In this document: piece after piece, positions 57,113 through 64,000 of the stretch
Position numbering within the stretch: the first letter of the stretch is position 1
Layout of the letters: each line of letters begins with the position of its first letter
Assembly: GCF_014838715.1 (NCBI RefSeq)
Contig: NZ_CP061947.1
Span: 3,844,001 to 3,908,000, forward strand
DNA length: 64,000 nt
Reading direction: 5' to 3'
From: Algoriphagus sp. Y33
GTDB taxonomy: Bacteria > Bacteroidota > Bacteroidia > Cytophagales > Cyclobacteriaceae
Made by a program: the position numbers and the translations under genes
Notes under the pieces: model-generated
The model's database searches: none
The model's input: the letters and a program-made list of their open reading frames with translations, nothing else
Told to the model about the DNA's origin: nothing

Positions 57113-57853
57113 ATGAAATCAGAAAACAGCACATTCAAAAAAATCTCCATCACATTTACTTTAGTCTGTGCCTTACTGCTGGGAAGTTGTGATACACTAA
57201 GTCAACTGGGAAGCTCATTGAACCTAGGAACGCCCACTGATTCAGAAATCAATTCGGGATTGAAGCAAGCCTTGGAATACGGAGCCAGCTATGCTTCAGA
57301 TCGTCTGTCCAAAGAAGATGGATACCTTGGAAATTTGGCTATCAAGATAGTATTTCCCGAAGAGGCAAAAAAAGTAGAAAGCACACTTCGTTCTCTTGGA
57401 CTTGGGAGTCTTTGTGATCAAGTGATCACAAGCGTAAACCGGGCAGCAGAGGATGCCGCCATCGAGGCAAAACCGATATTCGTAGCAGCTATCAAAGACA
57501 TGAGCATTGCTGATGTGAAAAACATTCTACTAGGTTCTGATAATGCCGCCACAAAATACTTTCAGAACAAAACCACCACTTCTTTGGAAGGCAAATTCAA
57601 ACCCATCATTGAAAGCAGTTTAACGAAGGTGGGTGCTACCAGATACTGGAGTGATGTGATTGGTAGATATAATAAAATACCGCTTATGACCCCGATTGAG
57701 GCTGATCTATCAAACTTTGTGACTCAAAAAGCGATAGATGGTTTATTCTATGAAATTGCAAAAGAAGAATTGAAAATCAGGGAAAATGCTGCCGCCAGAA
57801 GCACCATATTGCTTCAGAAGGTATTTGGCTATGCTGATAAGCAGGGATCATAA
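57113..57853 (+). CDS. DUF4197 lipoprotein
   Basis: From the ATG at 57113 the protein has a lipoprotein signal peptide ending LLLGSC (Cys near residue 23). The rest matches DUF4197: DSEINSGLKQALEYGASYAS near 45, then KVESTLRSLGLGSLCDQVIT, and VTQKAIDGLFYEIAKEELKI near 205. It is mostly helical with conserved glycines. The family is widespread but has no known function. It is separated from the phytochrome operon by 189 bases and is probably not part of it. Confidence 0.88.
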   Translation: MKSENSTFKKISITFTLVCALLLGSCDTLSQLGSSLNLGTPTDSEINSGLKQALEYGASYASDRLSKEDGYLGNLAIKIVFPEEAKKVESTLRSLGLGSLCDQVITSVNRAAEDAAIEAKPIFVAAIKDMSIADVKNILLGSDNAATKYFQNKTTTSLEGKFKPIIESSLTKVGATRYWSDVIGRYNKIPLMTPIEADLSNFVTQKAIDGLFYEIAKEELKIRENAAARSTILLQKVFGYADKQGS

Positions 57854-57995
57854 AGCCAATGAAGATTCACTTTTATTTTAGATTTTTCAACATTTGGATA
57901 AACCTTAGATTTTACAGAAGAATTTAATTCTTGTATCTTAAAACCAATAGAAAACCATCGGTCAAATCCCGAAAGATTTTCAGCAATTATTCCAA

Positions 57996-58003
57996 TATAT
58001 TTG
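57996..58003 (+). promoter_or_regulatory. Candidate -7 box of the phytochrome operon
   Basis: TATATTTG matches TAnnTTTG exactly, 39 bases upstream of the response regulator ATG. The T-rich stretch GATTTTCAG about 20 bases upstream may serve as the -33 element. Confidence 0.55.
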
Positions 58004-58007
58004 TATG

Positions 58008-58031
58008 ACTGTACAATGCGTTGAGTACAGT
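58008..58031 (+). promoter_or_regulatory. Inverted repeat over the likely transcription start
   Basis: ACTGTAC and GTACAGT are perfect 7-base arms separated by ten bases, five bases after the -7 box and eleven before the ATG. The position suits a repressor site. Confidence 0.5.
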
Positions 58032-58042
58032 AAATTTTATTT

Positions 58043-58480
58043 ATGAACGAAAAGTTGACGATATTTTACACAGATGATGACATTGATGACTTGGAATTTT
58101 TCAAGACAATCGTCAGCATGATCAGTGAGGACTATGCAGTGATCACCCATATGAGTGGAAGCCAATTGCTCCATGCACTTAACAATCCTCCTCCAAATCC
58201 ACACATGGTTTTCTTGGACATCAATATGCCGGGAATGAGTGGCTTGGAGGTCTTACAAACTTTAAGGAAATCAGAAAAATTTTCCAGCTTACCAATAGTC
58301 ATGTTCTCCACTACGCGAGATGAATCCATTGTATTGAAAACCAAAGAATTGGGTGCAAATTACTATGTTCCCAAAGCTGAAAACTTCAAGCTATTAAGAA
58401 AGTCTATAGAGTACACCCTTCAAATCAACTGGGATAGTTTCATCGCAGACCGAAGTAACTACTTGTATGACAACAATTAA
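58043..58480 (+). CDS. Response regulator, single receiver domain
   Basis: The 145-residue protein is a stand-alone CheY-like receiver. IFYTDDDIDD (Asp11-13) binds magnesium, Asp59 in VFLDINMPG is the phospho-acceptor, MFSTTRD near 95 has the Ser/Thr switch and YYVPK the Lys. There is no output domain, so it passes the signal on by protein contact, as in the Rcp1 regulators of phytochromes. It is the first gene of the three-gene operon with heme oxygenase and phytochrome. Confidence 0.92.
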   Translation: MNEKLTIFYTDDDIDDLEFFKTIVSMISEDYAVITHMSGSQLLHALNNPPPNPHMVFLDINMPGMSGLEVLQTLRKSEKFSSLPIVMFSTTRDESIVLKTKELGANYYVPKAENFKLLRKSIEYTLQINWDSFIADRSNYLYDNN

Positions 58481-58491
58481 TCATTCTTTTG

Positions 58492-59094
58492 ATGAGTCTG
58501 GCTATTTCCTCTCCTTCTTTCGCACAAAAATTAAAACAAAACACCTCTCACTTACACCGGGAGTTGGAAAATCTCCCTATTTCTAAATCCATTCTCAAAG
58601 CCGAAGTCACAACTAAGGATTATTTGAAATACCTTGATCTTATGTGTGATGTGATCAATGACGTGGAAACAGAGATTTTTCCGCTTGTCAAACATGTAGT
58701 GAAGGATTTGGATAAGCGTAGAAAAAGGCATTTAATTACTCAGGATCTTAGAGCATTGGGTTTTGATAAATCCACCCATGCCAAAGTTTTGAAAGATCTT
58801 AAAATGGAAATTCCAACCGGTTTTGCGATGGGAATACTTTACGTAATTGAGGGTTCTACAATCGGCGGAAAAATAATCAGCAAGCATATCCAAAAAACCC
58901 TAGGGTACTCTTCCGAAATGGGGGCAACTTATTTTGCAGGATATGGAGAATTCACCGGTCTATTTTGGAAAAATTTTTTAATTGAGCTTTTAGCCTACGA
59001 AAAAACACACAACAACGGTAATGAAATAATTGAAGGAGCCAATTATACGTTCGCCATTATCAAAACGCACTTTACCATCAGCAAAGGCAGGTAG
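58492..59094 (+). CDS. Biliverdin-producing heme oxygenase
   Basis: The enzyme opens heme to biliverdin, the chromophore of bacteriophytochromes. The 200-residue protein has the N-terminal motif NTSHLHRELENLP with the proximal His22 (spaced from Thr18 as in human HO-1), and the distal-helix motif GFAMGILYVIEGSTIGGKII near 120-139 with the flexible Gly residues over the heme. ATG at 58492 follows an in-frame TTG. It lies eleven bases after the response regulator and five before the phytochrome, so it makes the pigment next to the receptor that uses it. Confidence 0.92.
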   Translation: MSLAISSPSFAQKLKQNTSHLHRELENLPISKSILKAEVTTKDYLKYLDLMCDVINDVETEIFPLVKHVVKDLDKRRKRHLITQDLRALGFDKSTHAKVLKDLKMEIPTGFAMGILYVIEGSTIGGKIISKHIQKTLGYSSEMGATYFAGYGEFTGLFWKNFLIELLAYEKTHNNGNEIIEGANYTFAIIKTHFTISKGR

Positions 59095-59099
59095 ATTTT

Positions 59100-61355
59100 A
59101 TGAAGTTAAAGGATATTGTAAATAGGGAAATAGTCAACCTGACCAATTGTGAACAGGAGCCTATCCACATACCTGGAAGCATACAGCCTCATGGCTTTTT
59201 GATCGGTTTGAAGGAAAATTCACTTTTGATTGATTATTGCAGTGCAAACACAACTGAATTCATAGGCATTTCTTACGTAGAAATTCTTGGCCACTCCTTC
59301 GATTCTATTTTTGGAGCACAGGCGAAGAAAGATTTGCTAGAATACATTTCCCAAGACAAAATGTTGTCTTCCCTCTTACTGAAAATCAGACTTCTTGATC
59401 GTGATTTTCTATGCACAGTGCATAAGAGCAACTCAATTTATATTGTAGAAGCCGAGCCTGTAACAACCAAACCCAAAGAAGCAAATGAGGTCTACGACCA
59501 TACTTCTCAATTCCTCTCATATATGCATACCACACAGAGCCTTAGGGATCTGTGCAACCTTGTAGCCAAAGGAACAAGAGAAGTAACCGGCTATGACCGT
59601 GTGATGATTTACCGCTTTGACGATAATTACAATGGAGAGGTATTTGCCGAAAGCTGCAGGGAAGACTTAGAGCCTTTTTTGGGTCTTCACTATCCCCATA
59701 CGGATATTCCTCCTCAGGCTAGGGATCTTTACATGAAAAACCTTCTTAGGATTATCACCGATGTTGATTATACTCCCGTACCTATTTTTACTGTAGATGA
59801 TCAACACGATAAAATCCTTGATTTAGGGCTTTCTATTTTGCGAAGCACCTCCCCTATACATGTAAAATACCTGCATAATATGGGGGTGGGAGCTACTCTG
59901 ACCATTTCCCTAATCTACAAGCAGAAACTATGGGGCCTGATCGCATGCCACCATTATTCTCCTAAAAACCTAACTCCTGAACTCAGACTTGTAGCTCAGC
60001 TGCAAGGCCATTTCATAACTTCTCAGATCGATGTAAGACAAGCTAATGAAGAATACGAGGTAACGAAAAAAGTCAATGCAGCTTTTGACAAGATAGACAC
60101 CTTTAACATTTCGGAAGATCCCAATTCATTTGCGGAGCTCGTCAAGCAGCCAGAACTATTGTCACTATGCAATGCAAGCGGTGTTTCACTGGTCTATGAA
60201 GGAAAGGTTTATTTAAATGGAATAACTCCTTCTAAAAAAGAAGTGAAATTCCTTTCCAATCACTTTGCAGACAAGTGGGGTCGCACTAATTTTTCGACGG
60301 GGAAATTAATGGATATGCTGCCAGACTACAGGGGATTATGTGAAAAAATTGCAGGAGCAATCTATCATTCTCTGGATATTGACAGCAATGATTGCATTAT
60401 CTGGTACCGTCCAGAAACCAAAACCGAAGTAAACTGGGCAGGAGACCCTAGCAAGTCCATTATCTTGGACAAAAAAGGTCTTTCTCCGAGAAATTCATTT
60501 AAACTGTGGAAAGAAATAGTAGAGTGCACCAGTAAACCTTGGCTACAGCCCGAACTGGAGACTGCAGCAGCCTATGCCAATAGCCTACAGCGACAGCTCA
60601 GCCTTATCAGGATCACTCAAGAGGAAAAAAAATATCGAAAGCTTAGTGAAATGCTGAAAGAAGCCAATGTAGAGTTAGAAAACATGAATTGGATAAGTTC
60701 CCATGATTTACAAGAGCCTCTACGCAAAATGCAGCTGATTTCCTCTCACTTGCTTTCTGAAGAGGATGTATCCGACAGTGTCCATCACTCCCTCAAACGT
60801 TTAAATCTGTCCGCTGGAAGAATGCGAACCTTACTTCAGGATATTTTGAAATACACACGACTGAAGTACTCTGATGAAGACTTCAAACGTACAGATCTGA
60901 ATACTCTGGCAAAACAAGTTGCTAATCAGCTTACTGAAGGCAATACATCTACAAAAATTAAAGTTGGTGACTTACCTGAGGTCATGGGGGTACCGTTTTT
61001 TCTCCAGCAACTTTTTTCAAATCTGATTTCCAATTCAATAAAATACGCAAAAGCACACGAAAATCCTATAATTGAAATTTCTGCTCAAAAACACCCTGTG
61101 TCATATCCCACCGAGCTGGATGAACTGTACTATGTGGTTTCGGTCAAAGACAACGGAATCGGATTTGATCAGAAATATTCAGAGTCCATCTTCAACGTTT
61201 TCACCCGCCTTCATCTATCCACCGAGTATAGTGGATCTGGAATAGGGCTTGCACTGTGCAAAAAAATAATGGTAAACCACAAAGGATATATCACAGCCAA
61301 AAGCAGTGTAGGGAAAGGCACTGAGATTTCTTTGTATTTCCCTGTCCGACAGTAA
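59100..61355 (+). CDS. Bacteriophytochrome histidine kinase
   Basis: The 751-residue red/far-red photoreceptor has domains PAS-GAF-PHY-HisKA-HATPase. The chromophore Cys17 is in LTNCEQEPIHIPGSIQPHG. The GAF domain (about 140-310) has YDRVMIYRF and the PHTDIPPQAR motif, the place of the usual PxSDIP. The PHY tongue PRNSF (PRxSF) is near 463. Kinase parts are His535 in SSHDLQEPLRK, the N-box NLISNSIKYA near 645, DNGIGFDQ near 685 and GSGIGLALCKK near 712. It lies five bases after heme oxygenase. It signals probably to the co-encoded receiver. Confidence 0.95.
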   Translation: MKLKDIVNREIVNLTNCEQEPIHIPGSIQPHGFLIGLKENSLLIDYCSANTTEFIGISYVEILGHSFDSIFGAQAKKDLLEYISQDKMLSSLLLKIRLLDRDFLCTVHKSNSIYIVEAEPVTTKPKEANEVYDHTSQFLSYMHTTQSLRDLCNLVAKGTREVTGYDRVMIYRFDDNYNGEVFAESCREDLEPFLGLHYPHTDIPPQARDLYMKNLLRIITDVDYTPVPIFTVDDQHDKILDLGLSILRSTSPIHVKYLHNMGVGATLTISLIYKQKLWGLIACHHYSPKNLTPELRLVAQLQGHFITSQIDVRQANEEYEVTKKVNAAFDKIDTFNISEDPNSFAELVKQPELLSLCNASGVSLVYEGKVYLNGITPSKKEVKFLSNHFADKWGRTNFSTGKLMDMLPDYRGLCEKIAGAIYHSLDIDSNDCIIWYRPETKTEVNWAGDPSKSIILDKKGLSPRNSFKLWKEIVECTSKPWLQPELETAAAYANSLQRQLSLIRITQEEKKYRKLSEMLKEANVELENMNWISSHDLQEPLRKMQLISSHLLSEEDVSDSVHHSLKRLNLSAGRMRTLLQDILKYTRLKYSDEDFKRTDLNTLAKQVANQLTEGNTSTKIKVGDLPEVMGVPFFLQQLFSNLISNSIKYAKAHENPIIEISAQKHPVSYPTELDELYYVVSVKDNGIGFDQKYSESIFNVFTRLHLSTEYSGSGIGLALCKKIMVNHKGYITAKSSVGKGTEISLYFPVRQ

Positions 61356-61549
61356 TTACACACATTTTATACTTGGAAATCAATATGTTGTCTCCTGATT
61401 TTTCCTATATGGGAGCTAATATTATCTAAAGATCATTTCTCATAGCACATTGTTAAACTAAGCTTAACTCGCTTCACGGGTTGTGTATATCTCTTTTTTC
61501 TACTTTTGAGACGTACAGCAAACTTTTTAACTCCTTGCATTTATTTTTC

Positions 61550-61569
61550 GCCCCGATTCATATCGGGGC
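61550..61569. terminator. Hairpin upstream of the E1 gene
   Basis: GCCCCGAT-TCAT-ATCGGGGC is a perfect stem 194 bases after the phytochrome stop and 68 before the E1 start. The trailing T tract is short on the plus strand (CATTTTG), so termination is likely but not certain. Confidence 0.5.
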
Positions 61570-61637
61570 CATTTTGCAGGAAGCTACATTTGCCTTTTTC
61601 TCCGCTTCCCGTATCTTAGAATAGAAATCCCCATGCT

Positions 61638-63638
61638 ATGGAAACCACCTTACAGACACTCATTTTTGATCGTAAGAATCTTTCTGACAAAACACTGCTG
61701 GATCTGTATGAATCACTTTTACTACCTCGTCGTATAGAGGAGAAAATGCTAATTCTGCTCCGTCAAGGGCGGATTTCAAAATGGTTTAGTGGCTGGGGAC
61801 AGGAAGCAATTTCCATTGGAGTAGTACATGCCATCCAAAAAGACGAATTTATCCTTCCAATGCATCGGAATCTGGGAATCTTCACAGGAAGAAATATTCC
61901 ACTGGAGCGGCTTTTTTCCCAATTTCAAGGAAGACTTTCAGGATTTACAAAAGGCCGTGACCGCTCCTTCCATTTTGGGTCCATTGCTCACCATATAGTA
62001 GGAATGATCTCGCATTTGGGACCGCAACTTGCAATTGCGGACGGGATTGCGTTGGCACACAGACTTTCTGAAGAAAAGAAGGTTACAGTCGTCTTTTCAG
62101 GAGATGGAGCAAGCTCAGAAGGGGATTTCCATGAGGGTTTGAATGTAGCTGCTGTATGGAAACTTCCTGTAATTTTTGTGGTGGAACATAACGGCTATGG
62201 ACTTTCCACTCCCAGCAAAGAGCAGTTTGCATTTACGCATTTCACCGACAAAGGTCCAGGATACGGAATGGAAGCAGTTCGAATTCAGGGAAACAATGTC
62301 TTGGAGGTCTATGAAACCATCAAAAAACTGGCTGAAGATATCCGTCACAACCCCCGTCCGATTCTAGTGGAAGCCCTCACTTTTCGAATGCGGGGACATG
62401 AGGAAGCTTCCGGAACAAAATACGTCCCACAGCAGCTTATGGACAATTGGGGGAAATTAGACCCAATGGCAAATTATGAGCACTATTTGGAAAAAGCGGG
62501 AATTTTAGATCAAGAGACTAAAAATGCAATAAACAAAAAAGTTAAAAACACCATCAATGATGCCTTGGATATTGCTTTTGCAGAAGAAGTAATCTCTCCA
62601 AATATAGAAGCAGAACAAGTGGATGTTTATGCGCCATTTTCGCAGCAGGTAAAGCACCCATCAGAAAATGGAATTAATGCTGAGAAACGGATGGTAGATG
62701 CAATCTCAGACGGCTTGTGGCAATCAATGGAAAAGTATCCAAACCTTATTCTAATGGGTCAGGATATAGGGGAATATGGAGGTGTTTTTAAGATTACAGA
62801 TGGCTTCAAAGCAAAATTCGGAGCAGATCGTGTGCGAAACACCCCGCTTTGTGAAAGTGCTATTCTAGGAGCAGGACTGGGACTTTCTATCAAAGGATAT
62901 AAATCCATGGTCGAGATGCAGTTTGCAGACTTCGTAAGTATAGGCTTCAACCAGATCGTGAATAATCTAGCCAAAATTCATTATCGCTGGGGCCAAAATG
63001 CTGACATCGTGGTCAGAATGCCCACAGGTGCAGGCATGGCTGCAGGACCTTTTCATTCCCAATCCAACGAAGCTTGGTTTTTCCATACGCCCGGACTAAA
63101 AATCGTCTATCCCTCAAATCCATACGATGCCAAAGGCTTGTTGAATGCCGCTTTCGAAGACCCTAATCCTTATCTGTATTTTGAACATAAAGCAATGTAT
63201 CGCTCCATCTCAGCAGAGATTCCTGACGACTATTATACGATAGAGGTTGGCAAAGCGGCTTTGTCCCAAGTAGGGGATAAACTTTCTATCATCACTTATG
63301 GAATGGGCGTGCACTGGGCGGTTAGTGCCGTGAAGGATTTGGCTATTTCAGCTGATATATTAGACTTAAGAACACTTTTGCCATGGGACAAAGAATCCGT
63401 AATGGAAACTGTAAAGAAGACAGGCAAGGTGATTTTCCTTCATGAAGATTGCCTGACGGGTGGAATTGGCGCTGAGATTTGCGCTTGGATTTCGGAGCAT
63501 TGTTTTGAGTATCTGGATGCTCCCGTGATGCGGGAGGGCAGTTTGGATACCCCTGTCCCTTTTGCCCCTACTCTCGAAAAACAGTTTCTGCCCATTGACC
63601 GGTTTAAAGAGAAACTGTCCCGACTTTTGGAATACTAA
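61638..63638 (+). CDS. 2-oxoacid dehydrogenase E1, fused alpha and beta subunits
   Basis: The 666-residue protein joins two chains that are separate in many bacteria. The alpha half (about 1-320) has the thiamin diphosphate motif GDGASSEGDFHEGLN near 155 and VVEHNGYGLST near 182. The beta half (about 345-666) begins NAEKRMVDAISDGLW and has FADFVSIGFNQIVNN near 434 and PTGAGMAAGPFHSQSNE near 463. The family decarboxylates branched-chain 2-oxoacids or pyruvate for an E2 partner; the branched-chain type is favoured. No E2 or E3 is in the window. Confidence 0.93.
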   Translation: METTLQTLIFDRKNLSDKTLLDLYESLLLPRRIEEKMLILLRQGRISKWFSGWGQEAISIGVVHAIQKDEFILPMHRNLGIFTGRNIPLERLFSQFQGRLSGFTKGRDRSFHFGSIAHHIVGMISHLGPQLAIADGIALAHRLSEEKKVTVVFSGDGASSEGDFHEGLNVAAVWKLPVIFVVEHNGYGLSTPSKEQFAFTHFTDKGPGYGMEAVRIQGNNVLEVYETIKKLAEDIRHNPRPILVEALTFRMRGHEEASGTKYVPQQLMDNWGKLDPMANYEHYLEKAGILDQETKNAINKKVKNTINDALDIAFAEEVISPNIEAEQVDVYAPFSQQVKHPSENGINAEKRMVDAISDGLWQSMEKYPNLILMGQDIGEYGGVFKITDGFKAKFGADRVRNTPLCESAILGAGLGLSIKGYKSMVEMQFADFVSIGFNQIVNNLAKIHYRWGQNADIVVRMPTGAGMAAGPFHSQSNEAWFFHTPGLKIVYPSNPYDAKGLLNAAFEDPNPYLYFEHKAMYRSISAEIPDDYYTIEVGKAALSQVGDKLSIITYGMGVHWAVSAVKDLAISADILDLRTLLPWDKESVMETVKKTGKVIFLHEDCLTGGIGAEICAWISEHCFEYLDAPVMREGSLDTPVPFAPTLEKQFLPIDRFKEKLSRLLEY

Positions 63639-63717
63639 TTGAATTGGATTCCATTGTATCCTTAGCCCGTCTATTACTGCTTTAGACGATGGAGCACTCA
63701 AACCTGACTAGATCACA

Positions 63718-64000
63718 ATGAACAGATTCCCAAGCTATCTATTTTCCTGCCTTCTGCTTGTTGGGTTTATTAATACCACTGCTAATGGACAAACTTATAT
63801 AGGAGGTATTGTTGACAATCATGCGGGGGTTCATTCCCTGTTGCTCAATCCTGCCAATACTGTAGGTTCAAAAATGAGATGGGACATCAACTTATTCTCT
63901 GCCAGTGCATTTGTGGGAAGTGATTATCTCAGTGTAGATCTACGCAATCTGGAAAGTTTCAGCAATGGATTTCAGATTAAATCAAGGGGAGATAACCCTT
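63718..64000 (+). CDS. DUF5723 family protein (partial)
   Basis: The ORF opens with ATG at 63718 and runs off the right edge (94 codons visible). It has a signal peptide ending TANGQ, then YIGGIVDNHAGVHSLLLNPA and VGSDYLSVDLRNL, the N-terminal pattern of DUF5723, a likely outer-membrane beta-barrel of Bacteroidota. Its function is not known. No gene before it is close enough on this strand to be certainly co-transcribed. Confidence 0.75.
   Translation, partial: MNRFPSYLFSCLLLVGFINTTANGQTYIGGIVDNHAGVHSLLLNPANTVGSKMRWDINLFSASAFVGSDYLSVDLRNLESFSNGFQIKSRGDNP

Noticed and set aside
58008..58031. PpsR/CrtJ-type operator (TGT-N12-ACA) in the phytochrome promoter
   Set aside because: The spacing between TGT and ACA is 14, not 12, and no such regulator is in the window; it is reported only as a palindrome.

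Overview
The window looks like chromosomal DNA of a Bacteroidota, most likely order Cytophagales, family Cyclobacteriaceae (Algoriphagus-like). The evidence is a type IX secretion pair (PorU, PorV), several Bacteroidota-restricted families (DUF4494, DUF4199, DUF4197, DUF4397, DUF5723), a Bacteroidota-type LptD, fused E1 alpha/beta genes, and promoters of the TAnnTTTG type with little Shine-Dalgarno use. No tRNA, rRNA, CRISPR array, prophage or intact insertion sequence was seen. The species call is inference.

Layout. 0-2.5 kb (minus): a partial secreted propeller protein and a FAD oxidoreductase. 2.5-9.6 kb (plus): a tight operon of an MBL hydrolase, phosphatidylserine synthase, porU, porV and an M16-like protein. 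9.6-11.9 kb (minus): glycosyltransferase, GNAT/FemAB-like acyltransferase and WxcM/FdtA-like cupin. 12-20 kb: YigZ, 3'-5' exonuclease, NhaC antiporter, two tiny ORFs, an Mpo1-like protein, a patatin phospholipase, DUF4494 and a PAS protein with an orphan H-box. 20-29 kb: dienoyl-CoA reductase-like SDR, ahcY, birA, rsfS, ftsH, lpxH and an FKBP isomerase. 29.4-32.1 kb: an NtrC/NtrY-like two-component pair.

32-44 kb is the loosest part: an alpha/beta hydrolase, a frameshifted DUF4199 gene, a GT39-like transferase, a DHH phosphoesterase, a WYL regulator divergent from a DinB gene, small lipoproteins and long gaps. A palindromic element with an ACCGTGGTCTGTGT core recurs just after stop codons here. 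An ECF sigma factor with a fused anti-sigma/beta-barrel partner closes this part.

44.7-51.7 kb is a complete-looking thiamin operon (thiS, thiC, tenI-like, thiD, thiE, thiG, thiH, thiF) behind a TPP riboswitch. A hairpin covers the thiS start codon. 51.9-57 kb: amidase, lptD (divergent pair) and arginine deiminase. 57.1-61.4 kb: a DUF4197 lipoprotein, then a red-light sensing operon of response regulator, heme oxygenase and bacteriophytochrome, with a consensus -7 box and a palindrome over the likely transcription start. 61.6-64 kb: fused 2-oxoacid dehydrogenase E1 and the beginning of a DUF5723 gene.

Most genes are housekeeping. The parts most worth a second look are the phytochrome operon and its palindrome, the 3'-end palindromic repeat family, the thiS start-codon hairpin, and the ECF sigma/beta-barrel pair with its small secreted neighbour.
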